Below, in pieces: positions 45,057-58,600 of a DNA stretch of 64,000 bases (position 1 is the first letter of the stretch; each line of letters opens with the position of its first letter). The stretch lies in contig QEYB01001350.1 in assembly GCA_017562135.1 (NCBI GenBank), positions 25,755 through 89,754 of the forward strand, written 5' to 3'. The position numbers and the translations under genes were made by a program. The notes under the pieces are model-generated. The model saw only the letters and a list, made by a program, of their open reading frames with translations, was not told where the DNA came from and made no database searches. The stretch comes from Dipylidium caninum (taxonomy: Eukaryota; Platyhelminthes; Cestoda; Cyclophyllidea; Dipylidiidae).

Positions 45057-46250
45057 AGTCGTCAGCTTCCAGCAATCTGGTCCTTGACGAAATCACTTGT
45101 CAACTATGACTGGATATCAGTTGATGAGTTTCATTCACGGCTGACGTTATCTCGATTGTAAGTCCGCTTGTCACTCACTGCAGGGGCAGAAGTGGAGTCG
45201 ATGGACTAACACATTAGACGGTGTTCACGGAGATGACCCAATACCCTGAATTGAAGTATAAGTGAAAGACGTGACAAGCGTAATTTCACTTCGACCAACA
45301 CGCGCTCTATGGCTCTGGCGAGGTAAACGAGGTTGTGCAAAAGAATAGGTTTCGATACATTTATTTTGCTACTCTTCCTCCCTGACCTCGTCGTCTGACA
45401 GTGGGGTAGGAGGTCATTTCTGTCCACACCTTCACGACTCCGCCCATTCTCGACCTTTCTCTTCAGCGCACTTCCTGGTACACTCGGCGTTCCTACCGAA
45501 CAGTGAGAAAGACGGCGTCACACTCTACGGCAAAACGAAGTCGCGGCGACATGAAGGCATGGCTGATGAAATACCGCGTAGAAAGTCGTTGGTTCGGGGG
45601 GACTGTTAGAGGGAAGGGAGGTGGATTCCGCCTTGGGCGAAGCCGGCACTTGAGCCTCCTCTCCGTTGAGTGTCTCAAATGGCTAACAATGGGATAGGAC
45701 ACGGTGCATGTGCGACAACTCCAAGTACACATTGGAGGAATGAAGGAAACCATATAATCAGCAGAAAGGTGGAAGGCTTGATGGTGATGCGCGCGACTGC
45801 AGTATTATCACGTCATCCATTTGAGTCTTAACCAAGTCCACTTTCCACTATCTTAGGATTAGCCGGCGGTCTCACTGCCAAGTATTTCCCCTCACGCATG
45901 CTGTGCAGAGAAAGTCTGTGATGACATTCCTTCGCGATTGTGGTCCTCTGTGAAGCCTTTCTGTCGCGACTTTCCTGATGCAGAAGGAAATTGCCACTCT
46001 CGCTCGAAACAGTAAAAGTTGGAGCGTGGAGTGGAAATCGACTGCTTTACCTCCTCTGGCTTTTTAAAACTGCCATGCAGTCACTTGATAATGCAGAGAG
46101 TGGAGATCAGTCGTGATCTCCGACGAGTTCTGCTCACTGACGATTTCTAGATCGGAAATCCGCTTACAACTCACTGCTTGAGCGTCAATTAACGTAGTAT
46201 TCAGATCATTTACACTCAACAGCAATTCATTTCGACGCCTGTTAATCACG
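45057..46250 (+). pseudogene. X-family gene fragments, copies b and c
   Basis: Order is X3 (45057-45190, LVNYDWISVDEFHSRL), then an open X1 (about 45375-45610: SLTSSSDSGVGGHFCP, RPFSSAHFLVHSAFLPN, EKDGVTLYGK), X2 (about 45905-46010: RLWSSVKPFCRDFPDAEGN) and a decayed X3 (46080-46220). The X1 frame stays open for more than 75 codons with an inverted, similar copy at 49150-48914. The stretch LPNSEKDGVTL is faintly like exon 5 of the secreted family (DAKDKEKVTVT), so X may be a distant relative. No complete gene can be drawn. Confidence 0.45.
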
Positions 46251-47220
46251 ACAGAATTGTGCGCACCCCTATGATTTAGCTGTCCAACGCTCTCACCTCG
46301 CCATGAGGTGACAAGAGAAGTCTTTTGTGGAGATACGTTCAGCAGAGTGAAGATGGGAAGGACGTTGAAGTGGATTTTATATAAGTAAGCCCCATTGTAA
46401 GAAACAGGCCAGATGAAAAGAAAATTCTGAGTCTGTTAGTAGTGTTACCTTAATTCGCGTGTTTCTTTTCATGGTTGTTCAGGGCTTATAATGCTGGGAT
46501 TTATTATATTGCATATGATATGACATATATCGACACCAATCAACAATTACTTATTAATTCTTCGATTATTGACGTGATATTATCTCATTCTTATTGTGAT
46601 TTTTGGTGCTGTTGTTGGGTATATTTTTGCTCTATTTTGTTTGCCTGATTTTTCCGTGGATATTTGGACTTATATCGAGGCCCACTCTTCAAATATGTCA
46701 GTTTCTGTAAAGAAGCGGGTGGAAAGGAGGAAGGAGGTAAAAGAATGAGTCTGAGTGTTTAGGATATCCGAACAAGGGAGGCTGGGGAAGAGAAACTAGT
46801 TCACGAAGTCTTCGGCACTGGTACAGAGAATAAATTCGAATTAGCTTAACGAATTTTCTTCAAGGGTGAAAACGCGTAACTGTTGAGCTTTTCGTAAACC
46901 GGCTTTCTCTCGGCCACGAGACGAGGACGAGGAAGGCGACTTGGCGGATTTTGACCGAACATCGCATGCTCACAAACTGGGGTAACAGTACGTCTGTTTG
47001 ATGATCCTTAGGATAAGGAAAGCGTATTCTGCCATGATATCAGCACAAGGGTCTGCATTAGGGAACGAATGACGGCGAAGACGCGGTCGTTTGTCTCACC
47101 GAGCAATCGTGTTTTGTCTCACTGCTTTATAAGTAGGGTGTGAATGCAAATGCTCTGTCGCGCAATCGCGGGCAGATTTTGCTAGGTTCAGAGGAGAAGT
47201 CAACAAGTCCTTTTCGTTTT
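46251..47220. other. A/T-rich centre of the inverted X pair
   Basis: No gene seen. 47225-47535 contains two weak matches to secreted-family exons (IPIAIKTNG, similar to IPMSIAVFPNG; and HNLNCTNVK, similar to KLNCSNV), in the wrong order for a gene. Confidence 0.25.
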
Positions 47221-47561
47221 CAGCGATTTATAAGAGGTGACACATTAGTTGTTCATGACTGGTACATTCCAATTGCCATTAAAACAAATGGAATCCGACA
47301 ATCAAACTCTCTATTTGTCTGTTCCCATCCCAGCCATGTTTAGCCTGTGCGTATTATCCAATGCGAAACGAACAAATCTCGCATTATCCACTCCTTCTTT
47401 CCCTAATCCGCCTAAAAGACCACACGACGGCGTCATTTGCATCAGCCGCGCAGTCGTGGCTATAGCCACGTCTAAAAGACTTGCGTTTCCCATATAGAGC
47501 ATAACCTCAACTGCACCAACGTAAAGTTGTGAGTTGTTCGAGGTGCGCTGCGCACGCTTGG

Positions 47562-47885
47562 CTAAATACTTGTAGACAAATGATTCGATTTGTTTACTGA
47601 TCGTCGTACAGTTCCACATGGGTGGAGGATTGAGGCAGCAGTGAATGGCTTTCGTCGAAAGGTGTACGTTGTTGGTTTGCGGTCGGTAGGTGCGTGGTGG
47701 CATTCTCCAAATAAATTGTCGCATGCGGAGATGAATGCAATTAACCGTTCAACTTCTTCTGACTTCTCATCACTCACCGGCACATTCTTCTTTCCAGACT
47801 CAGAATTTTCTTTCAACTGCCTGTCTCTTACAATGAGGTTTCCTTCTATAAAATCCACTCTCATCTCTTTTCCATCCTCAGTCAC
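47562..47885 (-). CDS. Family G exon-like fragment, copy 2
   Basis: A 107-codon minus frame with ESGKKNVPVSDEKSEEVERL followed by ECHHAPTDRKPTTYTF. The second part matches family G copy 1 at 1655-1990 with synonymous changes. It lies downstream, on the same strand, of the inverted X copy, which is a different arrangement from copy 1. Function unknown. Confidence 0.35.
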   Translation of the reverse strand: MTEDGKEMRVDFIEGNLIVRDRQLKENSESGKKNVPVSDEKSEEVERLIAFISACDNLFGECHHAPTDRKPTTYTFRRKPFTAASILHPCGTVRRSVNKSNHLSTSI

Positions 47886-47939
47886 CAGCTCTTTCCTCCA
47901 CCGGTGACCTCTCTTGTCACCTCATGTTGTGTGGGTGCG

Positions 47940-49284
47940 TTGAGGAGTCAGATCAGATGCTTGCGCGGAATTCGGTCCAAATTAACAGGCGTCGCATTGA
48001 ATCGCTTTGGGGTGAAAGTGGTCTGAGAACCACGCTGAGCGCAACTCAAGCAGTGATTAGTAAGCGCATTTTCAATCTAGAAACCGTCAAGCGTGACTAG
48101 AATTCTTCAACTGACATCCAGTCAAGGCTGACTAGTGAGCTCGCAGGATGACCGGACTACTCGGAAATGACTACCGGTCTCCACTGTCTGCACGCTCAAG
48201 TGACTGCCCGTAAAAACATGTTGAGCTGCAGTCGGCAGATGCTGCCCTGCGCTTGGGCCTATTTAAAGCTCCGTCATGGGGCTTCTCTCAAACGCGGCCA
48301 AGCCGGCCCTGCGGGTAGCTGCATTCGGTGCTCAGTCGTGCGGAAATGCTGTCCATTGAGGAATTGGTCGAAGGAGCTATTTCTTCAGCTTGCCATTGTT
48401 TGTGTGGCAGCTTAGAAAAGCCAGAGGAGGTGAAGTGCATAGCTTCTACTCTACTAATACTCCGTTACTGCCTCGGGCGGGAGTGCAGATTTTCTTCTGC
48501 ATCAGAGAAGTCGTTACTGAGAGGCTTCATAGAGGCCGACTACCGGGAAGGAATGTCCTCACTGACCTACTATGCACGGAGGACGTGAAGCTGAATACAT
48601 AGCAGCGAGTTCGCTGGGTAATCGTAAGATAGTGGAAAGTGGACTCGGCTAAGACGAAAATGGTTGACATGATAATACCTAAATTCCACTAGCTTTCCAG
48701 TTTTCTTTAGACAGTGTGGTTTCCTTCACTCCTGCAATCTGTACTTAAAATTTGTCGCATGTGGACCGTGTTCAATCGAATTGTTAACTGCTTGAGACAC
48801 ACAACGGAGAGGAAGCTCAAGTGCCGGCCTCACCAGAGGCGGAATCCACCTGCCTGCACTCTAACAGTTCCCTAGACCTAGCGATCCCCACTTCCTACGC
48901 AGTATCACATCAGCTACGCCTTCATGTCGCCCGAGAATTCGTTTTGCCGTACGAGAGTGATGCCGTCCCTCTCATTGTTCGGCAGGAGCGTTGATTGTAC
49001 CAGGAAGTCCGCTGTAGAGAAGGGTCGCAATTGGACGGAGTCGTTAAGATATGGACAGAAGTGACCTCCTACCCCGCTGTCAAACGACGAGGTCAGGGAG
49101 TTCGAGTGGCAAAGCAATTCTGTCCAAACGTGTTCTCTCTGCGCAGCCAGAGCCATGAGGCGCATGTTGGGTGGAGTAACTGACGCCTCAATTGATGTGT
49201 GGCGTCTGCAACTCCTCCATACATGATAACAGACAGAAAATCATATTGGCCAACTTGATTAAGCAGTATACCTGTAAGGAGCAA
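47940..49284 (-). pseudogene. X-family gene fragments, copy d (inverted)
   Basis: On the minus strand the order is X1 (49165-48914: SLTSSFDSGVGGHFCP, FSTADFLVQSTLLPNNERDG), X2 (48545-48470: SMKPLSNDFSDAEEN, with a stop) and X3 (48190-47950: LVSLDWMSVEEF, with a stop). It mirrors 45375-46250. DNA such as GGTGGATTCCGCCT and CCGGCACTTGAGC is shared, showing that non-coding sequence was inverted too. X1 is open while X2 and X3 have stops, so this is probably a pseudogene. Confidence 0.5.
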
Positions 49285-49470
49285 TAGATTGCGTAGAGGA
49301 GGAAGATCTCGCGATCACGTGGTAACGCAAAAGTGGGCTACTAGGGGGATGAATGGGATAAGTTGTGCCCATTAATTCCGCTGTCAATGTAGTGCCCGTT
49401 AGCTCACTTCGCCTCGGCACGTTGTCTACCTCAACATTAAGTAACCAATGCGAATCAACAGACTCCTCAG
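49285..49470. other. Short spacer
   Basis: Nothing recognised. Confidence 0.2.
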
Positions 49471-49472
49471 AT

Positions 49473-50183
49473 TTACAGCAGACTGACTACCGGATTATCG
49501 CGCCCTTTTTCCCACAACGCATCGTCTGCCGCTTCCTTGCATTCTTGTAATTTATCATCACACTTCAGTTCAACGAAGTTTGATCCTTCGGATGGCATTC
49601 TGGCGCTGCATAATCTCTTCAGTCTCTCTGACTCTGCAAATTGGTGCACTGAATGAAAGGACGAACTGCTCGACGGATTGGTGGGACCATTTTGCAGAAC
49701 GTCGAGTGTCGTGCGGAAGTGTGGAAAGAAGACAAAGCGAGTTAGTGGACACTCACCGACGATAGACTCTTTCACTGCTGAGGAGGCCATTTCTCCGTGG
49801 ATCTTTACCAGCTGGACTTGCACATCGACAGTGGCAGTTTTATACTGCGAAATGCCGAATTTCCCTGAATTTTCTTTTGTTCGAATTCCCTCACCTAGAC
49901 ACCAATTTCTGCGGTATCGGATCGCCAGCCAGCTTGGCTCAGGGGCTCACTTTTGCATTCCAAAACTACCTTCATACCTCGCATCTCCCATTATTGGCTC
50001 GTACTCAGAAGAGATGGCGCCGTGGATGAGGGTAAGCCGCTTTGCAGGTCTGGACATCCCGGCGGAGGCAAGAAGAGTGACACGTCTGCACGCAACAACG
50101 AAGACCTGTCGCTGTCTTGAACTCCAATTTTCACGCATCACTTTATGGCGCTGACCCCCTTCGCTGGTGATTAATGTCGACAC
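49473..50183 (-). CDS. Family F gene, 3' exons (minus)
   Basis: Two exons fit well. 49844-49757 (88 nt) reads YKTATVDVQVQLVKIHGE and ends before GTGAGT. 49633-49473 follows an acceptor TTTGCAG in the same phase and reads ESERLKRLCSARMPSEGS then KCDDKLQECKEAADDALWEK to a TAA. The last part is charged and may form a short helix. Upstream, 50183-49947 carries QRQVFVVACRRVTLLASAG, similar at DNA level to 50760-50600. I do not recognise the product. The 5' end is not found; this could be the tail of a larger gene or a relic. Confidence 0.4.
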
Positions 50184-50810
50184 GTGAGCTAACGGGAAGT
50201 CTCTTAAATTTCTCCATGCTCAGTGCAATTCCACCGATCGCTTCAACACCCACCTTTAACCGTGACGTCTCATCTAATGGAGGCGAAGGGAGGTAGTGCG
50301 GAATGGTGGAATTCGACGATGTGGATATGCTAATTGAAGTGCACCTTGACGTGTTGCCACTCTCGCCTTCCACCGGATGCCCAGATTTGCAATTCGTTTG
50401 ATCCCCATCCTTGGCACCATTTGGTCTGAGTGAGAGCAGAGTGGAGATGGTAACCGGAGGAGTTTGCGAACGAAAAGTGAGAAGCTTGTTATCGTTATTG
50501 TCGAAGATGTCGATTGCTTGGCACGGTGACCAGCGTATTCATCCGAAAATTAGCTTCTTCACTCCTTGCACCTCCCATTAACAGCTCCTATCAACTCACC
50601 TCTTCTTCTTCTCCGTTCTGTTCGCACTCAAACGGGATGGCGCTGTGGTCTGGGTGTCCTGTGAGAGGCGAACGGAGTAGCGCATCAGACTACTCACCTC
50701 TAGCTGCATTTGTAGAATGATTGTGGTCCGTCTCCTCGTAGCAAAATTAAACCAATACCGCTTATTTGACTGTCCTCTGTTTCCAATATAAGTCACTCAC
50801 TCCACTGCTC
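50184..50810 (-). repeat. Family F tandem duplicate block
   Basis: The minus-strand stretch 50760-50540 resembles 50130-49960: CAGCGCCATCCCGTTTGAGT against CGGCGCCATCTCTTCTGAGT, then TTAATGGGAGGTGCAAGGAG against ATAATGGGAGATGCGAGGTA. One copy has a 39-nt GTGAGT..CACAG intron whose donor is destroyed in the other. So a unit of about 0.6 kb was tandemly duplicated and one copy lost its splice site. Confidence 0.4.
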
Positions 50811-51254
50811 TTCTTCTAATTCGGTGTCGAAATTATCGACAACAGCTTCGTAAAAGCAGTTTCCATGTCATCCTTTTATTCTTTTCATTAAGCCGCTGCA
50901 AAAAACTGTACGTGAATCGTGCAGTCGGAAAGGACAGGCTGACAGTGGGCTGGTTACTGCTTCACATCATCATGTACGAGTGAGGGAGGAGTTGAGCCAT
51001 CATAGAGAGGGAAGTTTGTGACAAAGGTGACATCAGTGGTGACATTGTGCGTGTGCATTAGCCACCTACGGTGATCGGGCGAAGTGGACTTGTGTCATGA
51101 AGTTTGTCGTTGATTGCAGTGGAGAAGGTGCCCCATCAAAACCGACACTTCCACTTCGAACGGCAAATTAGGTGGCAGTGACGTAAGGGGAAAGAGAAAA
51201 GGGTGTGAGGTGACACTGACGTTTTCTCTGTCATTTGTGCGGGACCCAAAGAAA
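50811..51254. other. No recognisable gene
   Basis: Short frames only. Confidence 0.2.
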
Positions 51255-52140
51255 ATGCATACGTCACCGTCACCTCCTTCATCACGCGTCAGCAAAGAGT
51301 TAGCGATACATATGCGCATTTGATGGTACCTGTTTTAAGAAGGAGAATTCGTTTGCCATGGAGCCTGGAGCTTGAGGAAAGCGGCGGTAGGCTTGACACC
51401 CTCATAGGTCGGGTCTGGACTGTGAGAAGTAGGCTACCACATTTCACCCTCGACATCCATGTGGTCAGATGCCGTCAATCACTCCTTTGCACGTATGACG
51501 AAATTCCTCAGAGAACACGGGCGATCGCTAGCTTGAGGTTGCCTTCGCTCCCTTCCTTTTCTCTACTCCACGCTCCACCTTTACGCTCACAACAGAAGCA
51601 AGTGGAGCTCAACATGCAGCCTTAGCTTTTACAGTCGGAGTGTGTGACTGTCGTGGATAATGTCGTCTTACACCACCCAGTTTCACTATCTCGGTTTTCG
51701 GGGTGTACAAAATTATTTCAATTCCGCTTTCACCGTGTTCGCCCATTGATGCATGTCAAAGGTGCCAATAACATCATTCTGCTTTAGATGACTCCCTGAA
51801 GCACTCACTAACCGGTAGGCCCGAAAAAGCTCTCCCTTCGTCTTCGCACCCTTGTATTTCAAGCGGATTATGCTCTCTGCCAACCGCTTTCGCGTGTCAG
51901 TAGAGAGGGCAGAAGACTTGAAGGCGAGGCCCGAAAGCGTCAGCGATTTGGCATGAAAACATGTCAGTAGAAGCAGTAGGCAAAGGGGATCTGATTTTCA
52001 TTCCAACAAATTATAATTTTCCATCGTTCAGTGTTCTCTTTAACACCAGTCCGCCTCCTCTGATGCCCTCGCTTACCACCGTTTCACACATCTCTACCCT
52101 CCCTCTTCTCTCTCGACTCTCTCCCTCGCAGAAGTGCCAT
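51255..52140. repeat. D repeat, copy 3
   Basis: Runs from ATGCGCATTTGATGGTACCT-like DNA through GGTCGGGTCTGGACT, CATGTGGTCAG, ACGTATGACGAAA and GCGATCGC to CTCCCTCGCAGAAGTGCC. It is the partner of 10255-11330. No C repeat follows it, so D can occur alone. Confidence 0.5.
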
Positions 52141-52864
52141 GTGATCATGCTTGTGTCTTTCGATGCACGTCAATCAAGGTCATTCGTCCCCGCTCTCTTG
52201 CACAGGTCCAACAAGCAGTCTATAAGCCATCCAGTCTGCCATATTTACAAAATGTGAGCTCATTCACAGTGACAGGACAAACTTTGCCAACACTCAAAAC
52301 GCCCAATTCATATTCATGTCTTCAGACAGCAAGTACTTTAAGCCAAGTGACATGGGGGAAGGAAAAAGTATCGAGTGAAAGGGCCAATTTCCTCTTTAGG
52401 CTGTCTGTTCTTCCCCGATGAAAGAAGAGGAGATAGGGATGCATCCTTAAGAGGCTTCAATTGGATCTACACGCAGACGGGGAGAAAACAGACTTCATAA
52501 CACTTCACCCACTCTCTCCTTTTACAATTTCGGTCAGTCGGTCTCAAGGCTAAGAGAGGTTCATGGTAGTATCTGCGTTATAAGTGATTCGGTGTGGCGA
52601 CTCTTTATCAAGTAGAAGAATGCCATTTTTCTTGATTGTGCTAATTCGCCTGATATGTCGGACATTTGAATGCCTGATGAGGAGAGTGCTTTCTTCTCCA
52701 CGATGCCATCCACAAGTCAAATATTCACCTTAACTATGCCATTGTAGCCAAACACTCACGTCAACAGACAAAAGTCCACTTTAACACTTCTTCCTCACGA
52801 GATATTCGCTCTGATCCAGTCAATACTAATGAACTCTATTTCCAAGACTTTGCTCACCCTGCTA
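52141..52864. other. No recognisable gene
   Basis: Short frames without motifs or copies elsewhere in the window. Confidence 0.2.
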
Positions 52865-55316
<2,452 letters not shown>

Positions 55317-55640
55317 TCACGGCGCCGAGGTGGTGGTATCGTTTTCGCACTCAAAACAAGCTTTTCCACTGTTTCCTCTCGTCCTCGCGTCCTCCACCGT
55401 CAACTCTTTGGGCCCTAAGCCACCACCCCGTCCGCCCCGCCCTGCGAGGGCTCGTGTCCGTGGAGGAATTATTAGTGATCCTGAAAGGTTACCTCCTGAG
55501 GTGTAAATTAACAACGCTTGAGTCTCTGTCTGCTCCATACAGTCCGACACCTCTCCTCTGGCCAGGACGATGTGCCACTCATGAGGCAGCAGGCTTTACT
55601 CCCACTGCAGGTGAACTTCCGTTCGGTGGGAGGTGAGAGG
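55317..55640 (+). other. Possible but unproven exons
   Basis: A plus segment reading KPPPRPPRPARARVRGG is followed by a GTGTAA donor-like site. A 68-nt segment 55542-55609 is flanked by CATACAG and GTGAAC and reads RHLSSGQDDVPLMRQQ in one phase. The two do not join in phase, and the minus strand is also open over 55550-55317, so I do not call a gene. Confidence 0.2.
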
Positions 55641-58600
55641 CGATAGAAGAAGGCAGACACGGAGGCAGGTACGCGTTTATTTCGCGCACATCCTCAACGG
55701 AGCTCCAGTCTGTTGGGGAAGGTGGAATGCATCAGTGCGAATGAAGATGATTGAGTGGGACGCACACCACCTCCTCCCTGTTGTACGGAATGTGCTAGAA
55801 ATGTTTTCGAAGGTCGCGGAATGACGAAAGCACCACGTTATTTCCACAGGGGGCGTGTGGAGGAGGATTGGTGGAGTTGGTGGTGGTGGACAAAGTAACT
55901 TGAGGCCTGTGGAGAAGCAAGCGTGCTATACCGCCTCTTTGCCCACCCAAGCTGGTCACTCGGTTCTGCAATGAGTGGCGGACTGAACACAGTCCTTAGT
56001 GTTTATTTTCGCCTCACTCCACCGTTTTAATGCACAGGTCGCGAGTGGAGGGGTACAGGAGGGCGGTGCACAAGATGGGGTCAGTTTAGAATTGCAAGCG
56101 TGCGGGGGGACAACATGCGGTCATTTGGGCTAACACTACCTTTTTAATCTCTCATTGCAAGTATAACTCCCCGATAAACAGTCTAAATTTAAATTCACTC
56201 CAAGTCCTGTCCTCATGATTGCGGTCTAATTAAATGTAATAAGATGCACGGGAGTCAGGGGAAGGCCACGACCCTTCCCTTGTCGCTGCGTTTTACAGCG
56301 TCAGCTTAGTGGAGCCAAGTTATTCTCCTGGTGTTGTCGTTCTCAACGTGCCGTCACGCATTGGGTGGTCGGTGTTGGGAAAATACTGGAGTCGCATAGC
56401 TGGAGGACTCCGAGGCGGCGGAGGAGGGCGCGACAGCAGCACCGCAGTTTGCCTGGTTCGCTCGCATCGGGCGCCAACAATCGTCGGAGGGCCTCGCCTT
56501 GTGTGGCATATAGGCAAAAGACCACAATTCCTCGAAAATCGCCTTATTTGCCGACCACACTTAAAATAAGCAACATGTACTCAGGCGCTCCAGGCCTCAG
56601 TTCATAGGTTGCCCTCACACTTGAGAATATTGTTTTCGTCGTCGGCGTCGTTGTCGGTTCTGGCGTTCAAGTGATAATTTGACGCTTAAGCATTCACATT
56701 TGTGTCGGCTTAGCAGTGCGCATATTCTCGCAAAAACCGACCATCAAGGTCTGCGTGCCCCGCACCCACCAGCACTGCGTGAGAGGTTATAGACTGGGTC
56801 GCCTATTTGGGCTGTTGTTTCCAAGATCACGGAGGTGAGGTGCGTGCCGAGTAATTGACAGAAGGTTCTGGCAGAGTCTGGGTTGTTGGTGGAGCTGGCA
56901 ACGGTTGAGGTGTAGAGGTTGCCAAACCAGGCTCAGGTCCCGAGGTCCCCTTTCGCCTCGTTATGTCTCTGTCATCGCGCCATTATTGTTGCCCAATAGC
57001 AGCCTCACCTCGTGCCGATGCGCTCTGTGTTTCTCTATTCATGGCGTTAAACTGGGCCTGTTGATGCCTGAATGACTGGCATCTGAGCACATTAACCGTC
57101 GCAGTGACTGCTACGGTGAGTACACACTGAACTTTTGGTCTGTTCATGCGAAAGAATAGGAACTTGTGAAAATATCTGAAATGGTGGCTTCTCATAGAAA
57201 GAGTCTGTGTGGTCACCAGGCCCCGCGGCGACTCTAAGACTGCCCATCTTTCGCGCATCAATTGTTTACCCTTCTGGGAAGAAATCGTGTAGTATTGGTC
57301 GGCTGTCCTCGTCGGGAAGTATGTTCGCGCCTCACGATTGGCAGGAGGCCCGGCTTCACGATGATTGATTACTTGTCGCGGGTGAGCGGGCCCCGGCCTA
57401 GCTTAACCGACGTGCTGGTGGAAAGATTGCTTTTCGCCTGCATCCAGTGAGAAGGCCGAGGCAGGTAAGGCAGTACGTGATACACGCAAGACCACAGAGT
57501 GCTTCGATCTCCCGTGGTCGCTTCCCCGTCTGAATGAAGACTTTTCTCATTTCCTCAGGTGTCAATGAGGATGACGTTTTGAATCTTACTTGTCTATCGA
57601 AACACAAATAGCCTAGGGAGCACTTGATGGCTGTCAGGTACGAGAAAACTTGTCGTCACATCGTGAATCACAGTTCGAGGCGTTTCTGTCCATTGTCTGG
57701 GCGTCGACTAATTACTCCCCCTCGGGAAATGGTAAACTACTAAATCATTTTAGAGTAGCCCGCGCACAAGGGAACCTTCTTGTCGGTTAGCTAGAACTGG
57801 TCGCCAACCCAGAGAAAGTCCTGTCTCAATCTTGGCCAATTCAGCGCTTCCACAGTCAACTTTTGGCTGCCCGTGGGGGTGGAGGACGATGGAAGGCGGA
57901 GGGGAGAGGAGGGGGAGGGGAGGGAGGTGAAGATGAGGGCAGTGGCCCTTGAATAAATAGACGGTGTGCCTATAAACAGCTGGGCTGTTCCCGCGCTGCC
58001 GTCATCTGGTCGGCAGACGGTGGCGGCTATTGCAATACCTGCATTTTCCAAATGACCGCCTCTGTGGTTATTCCCAGTACAGAGTGAAAAGGGACAAACG
58101 CTCGACCCCCTAAGCCACGGTTTAATGGTGGTGATGACCAGAAACCATCGTTCATGGCAATGGAGTGGGGCGGTGGCCGACTACACAGGAATGGCTGCCT
58201 CGAACCGATGCCCGCGGGAGGCGAGCGAAGATTGGGTCGGTTGCTAAGACGATGGCGTTGAGGAGGGGTCAGGAGTAGGTCGGAGAAAGCGAGGGAGGGC
58301 GGATTTGTCAGTATGACAGGTTGATCGGCCTGTTTCACCATGTACTCTCAGCGTTCGGGCGCGCCAACTGGCGCTCTCTCGTGGGAGAGACGTACTTCAT
58401 TTCAGCCCTTTTGTGTACTAACTGCACAGCCTCATGTGGCTTGCAGAGAAGAGAACAAAAAGACTGGCCTGTGTGTGCACTTGTTACCCTTGGATATATT
58501 TCATCATGGATCGAAAGACGCGCCTGTTTGTAGCTGAGAGAGAGAGAGACCTCTCCATTGCTAGAAGTGGTGTTCACTAAACTCTGTCTGGGGGACACCA

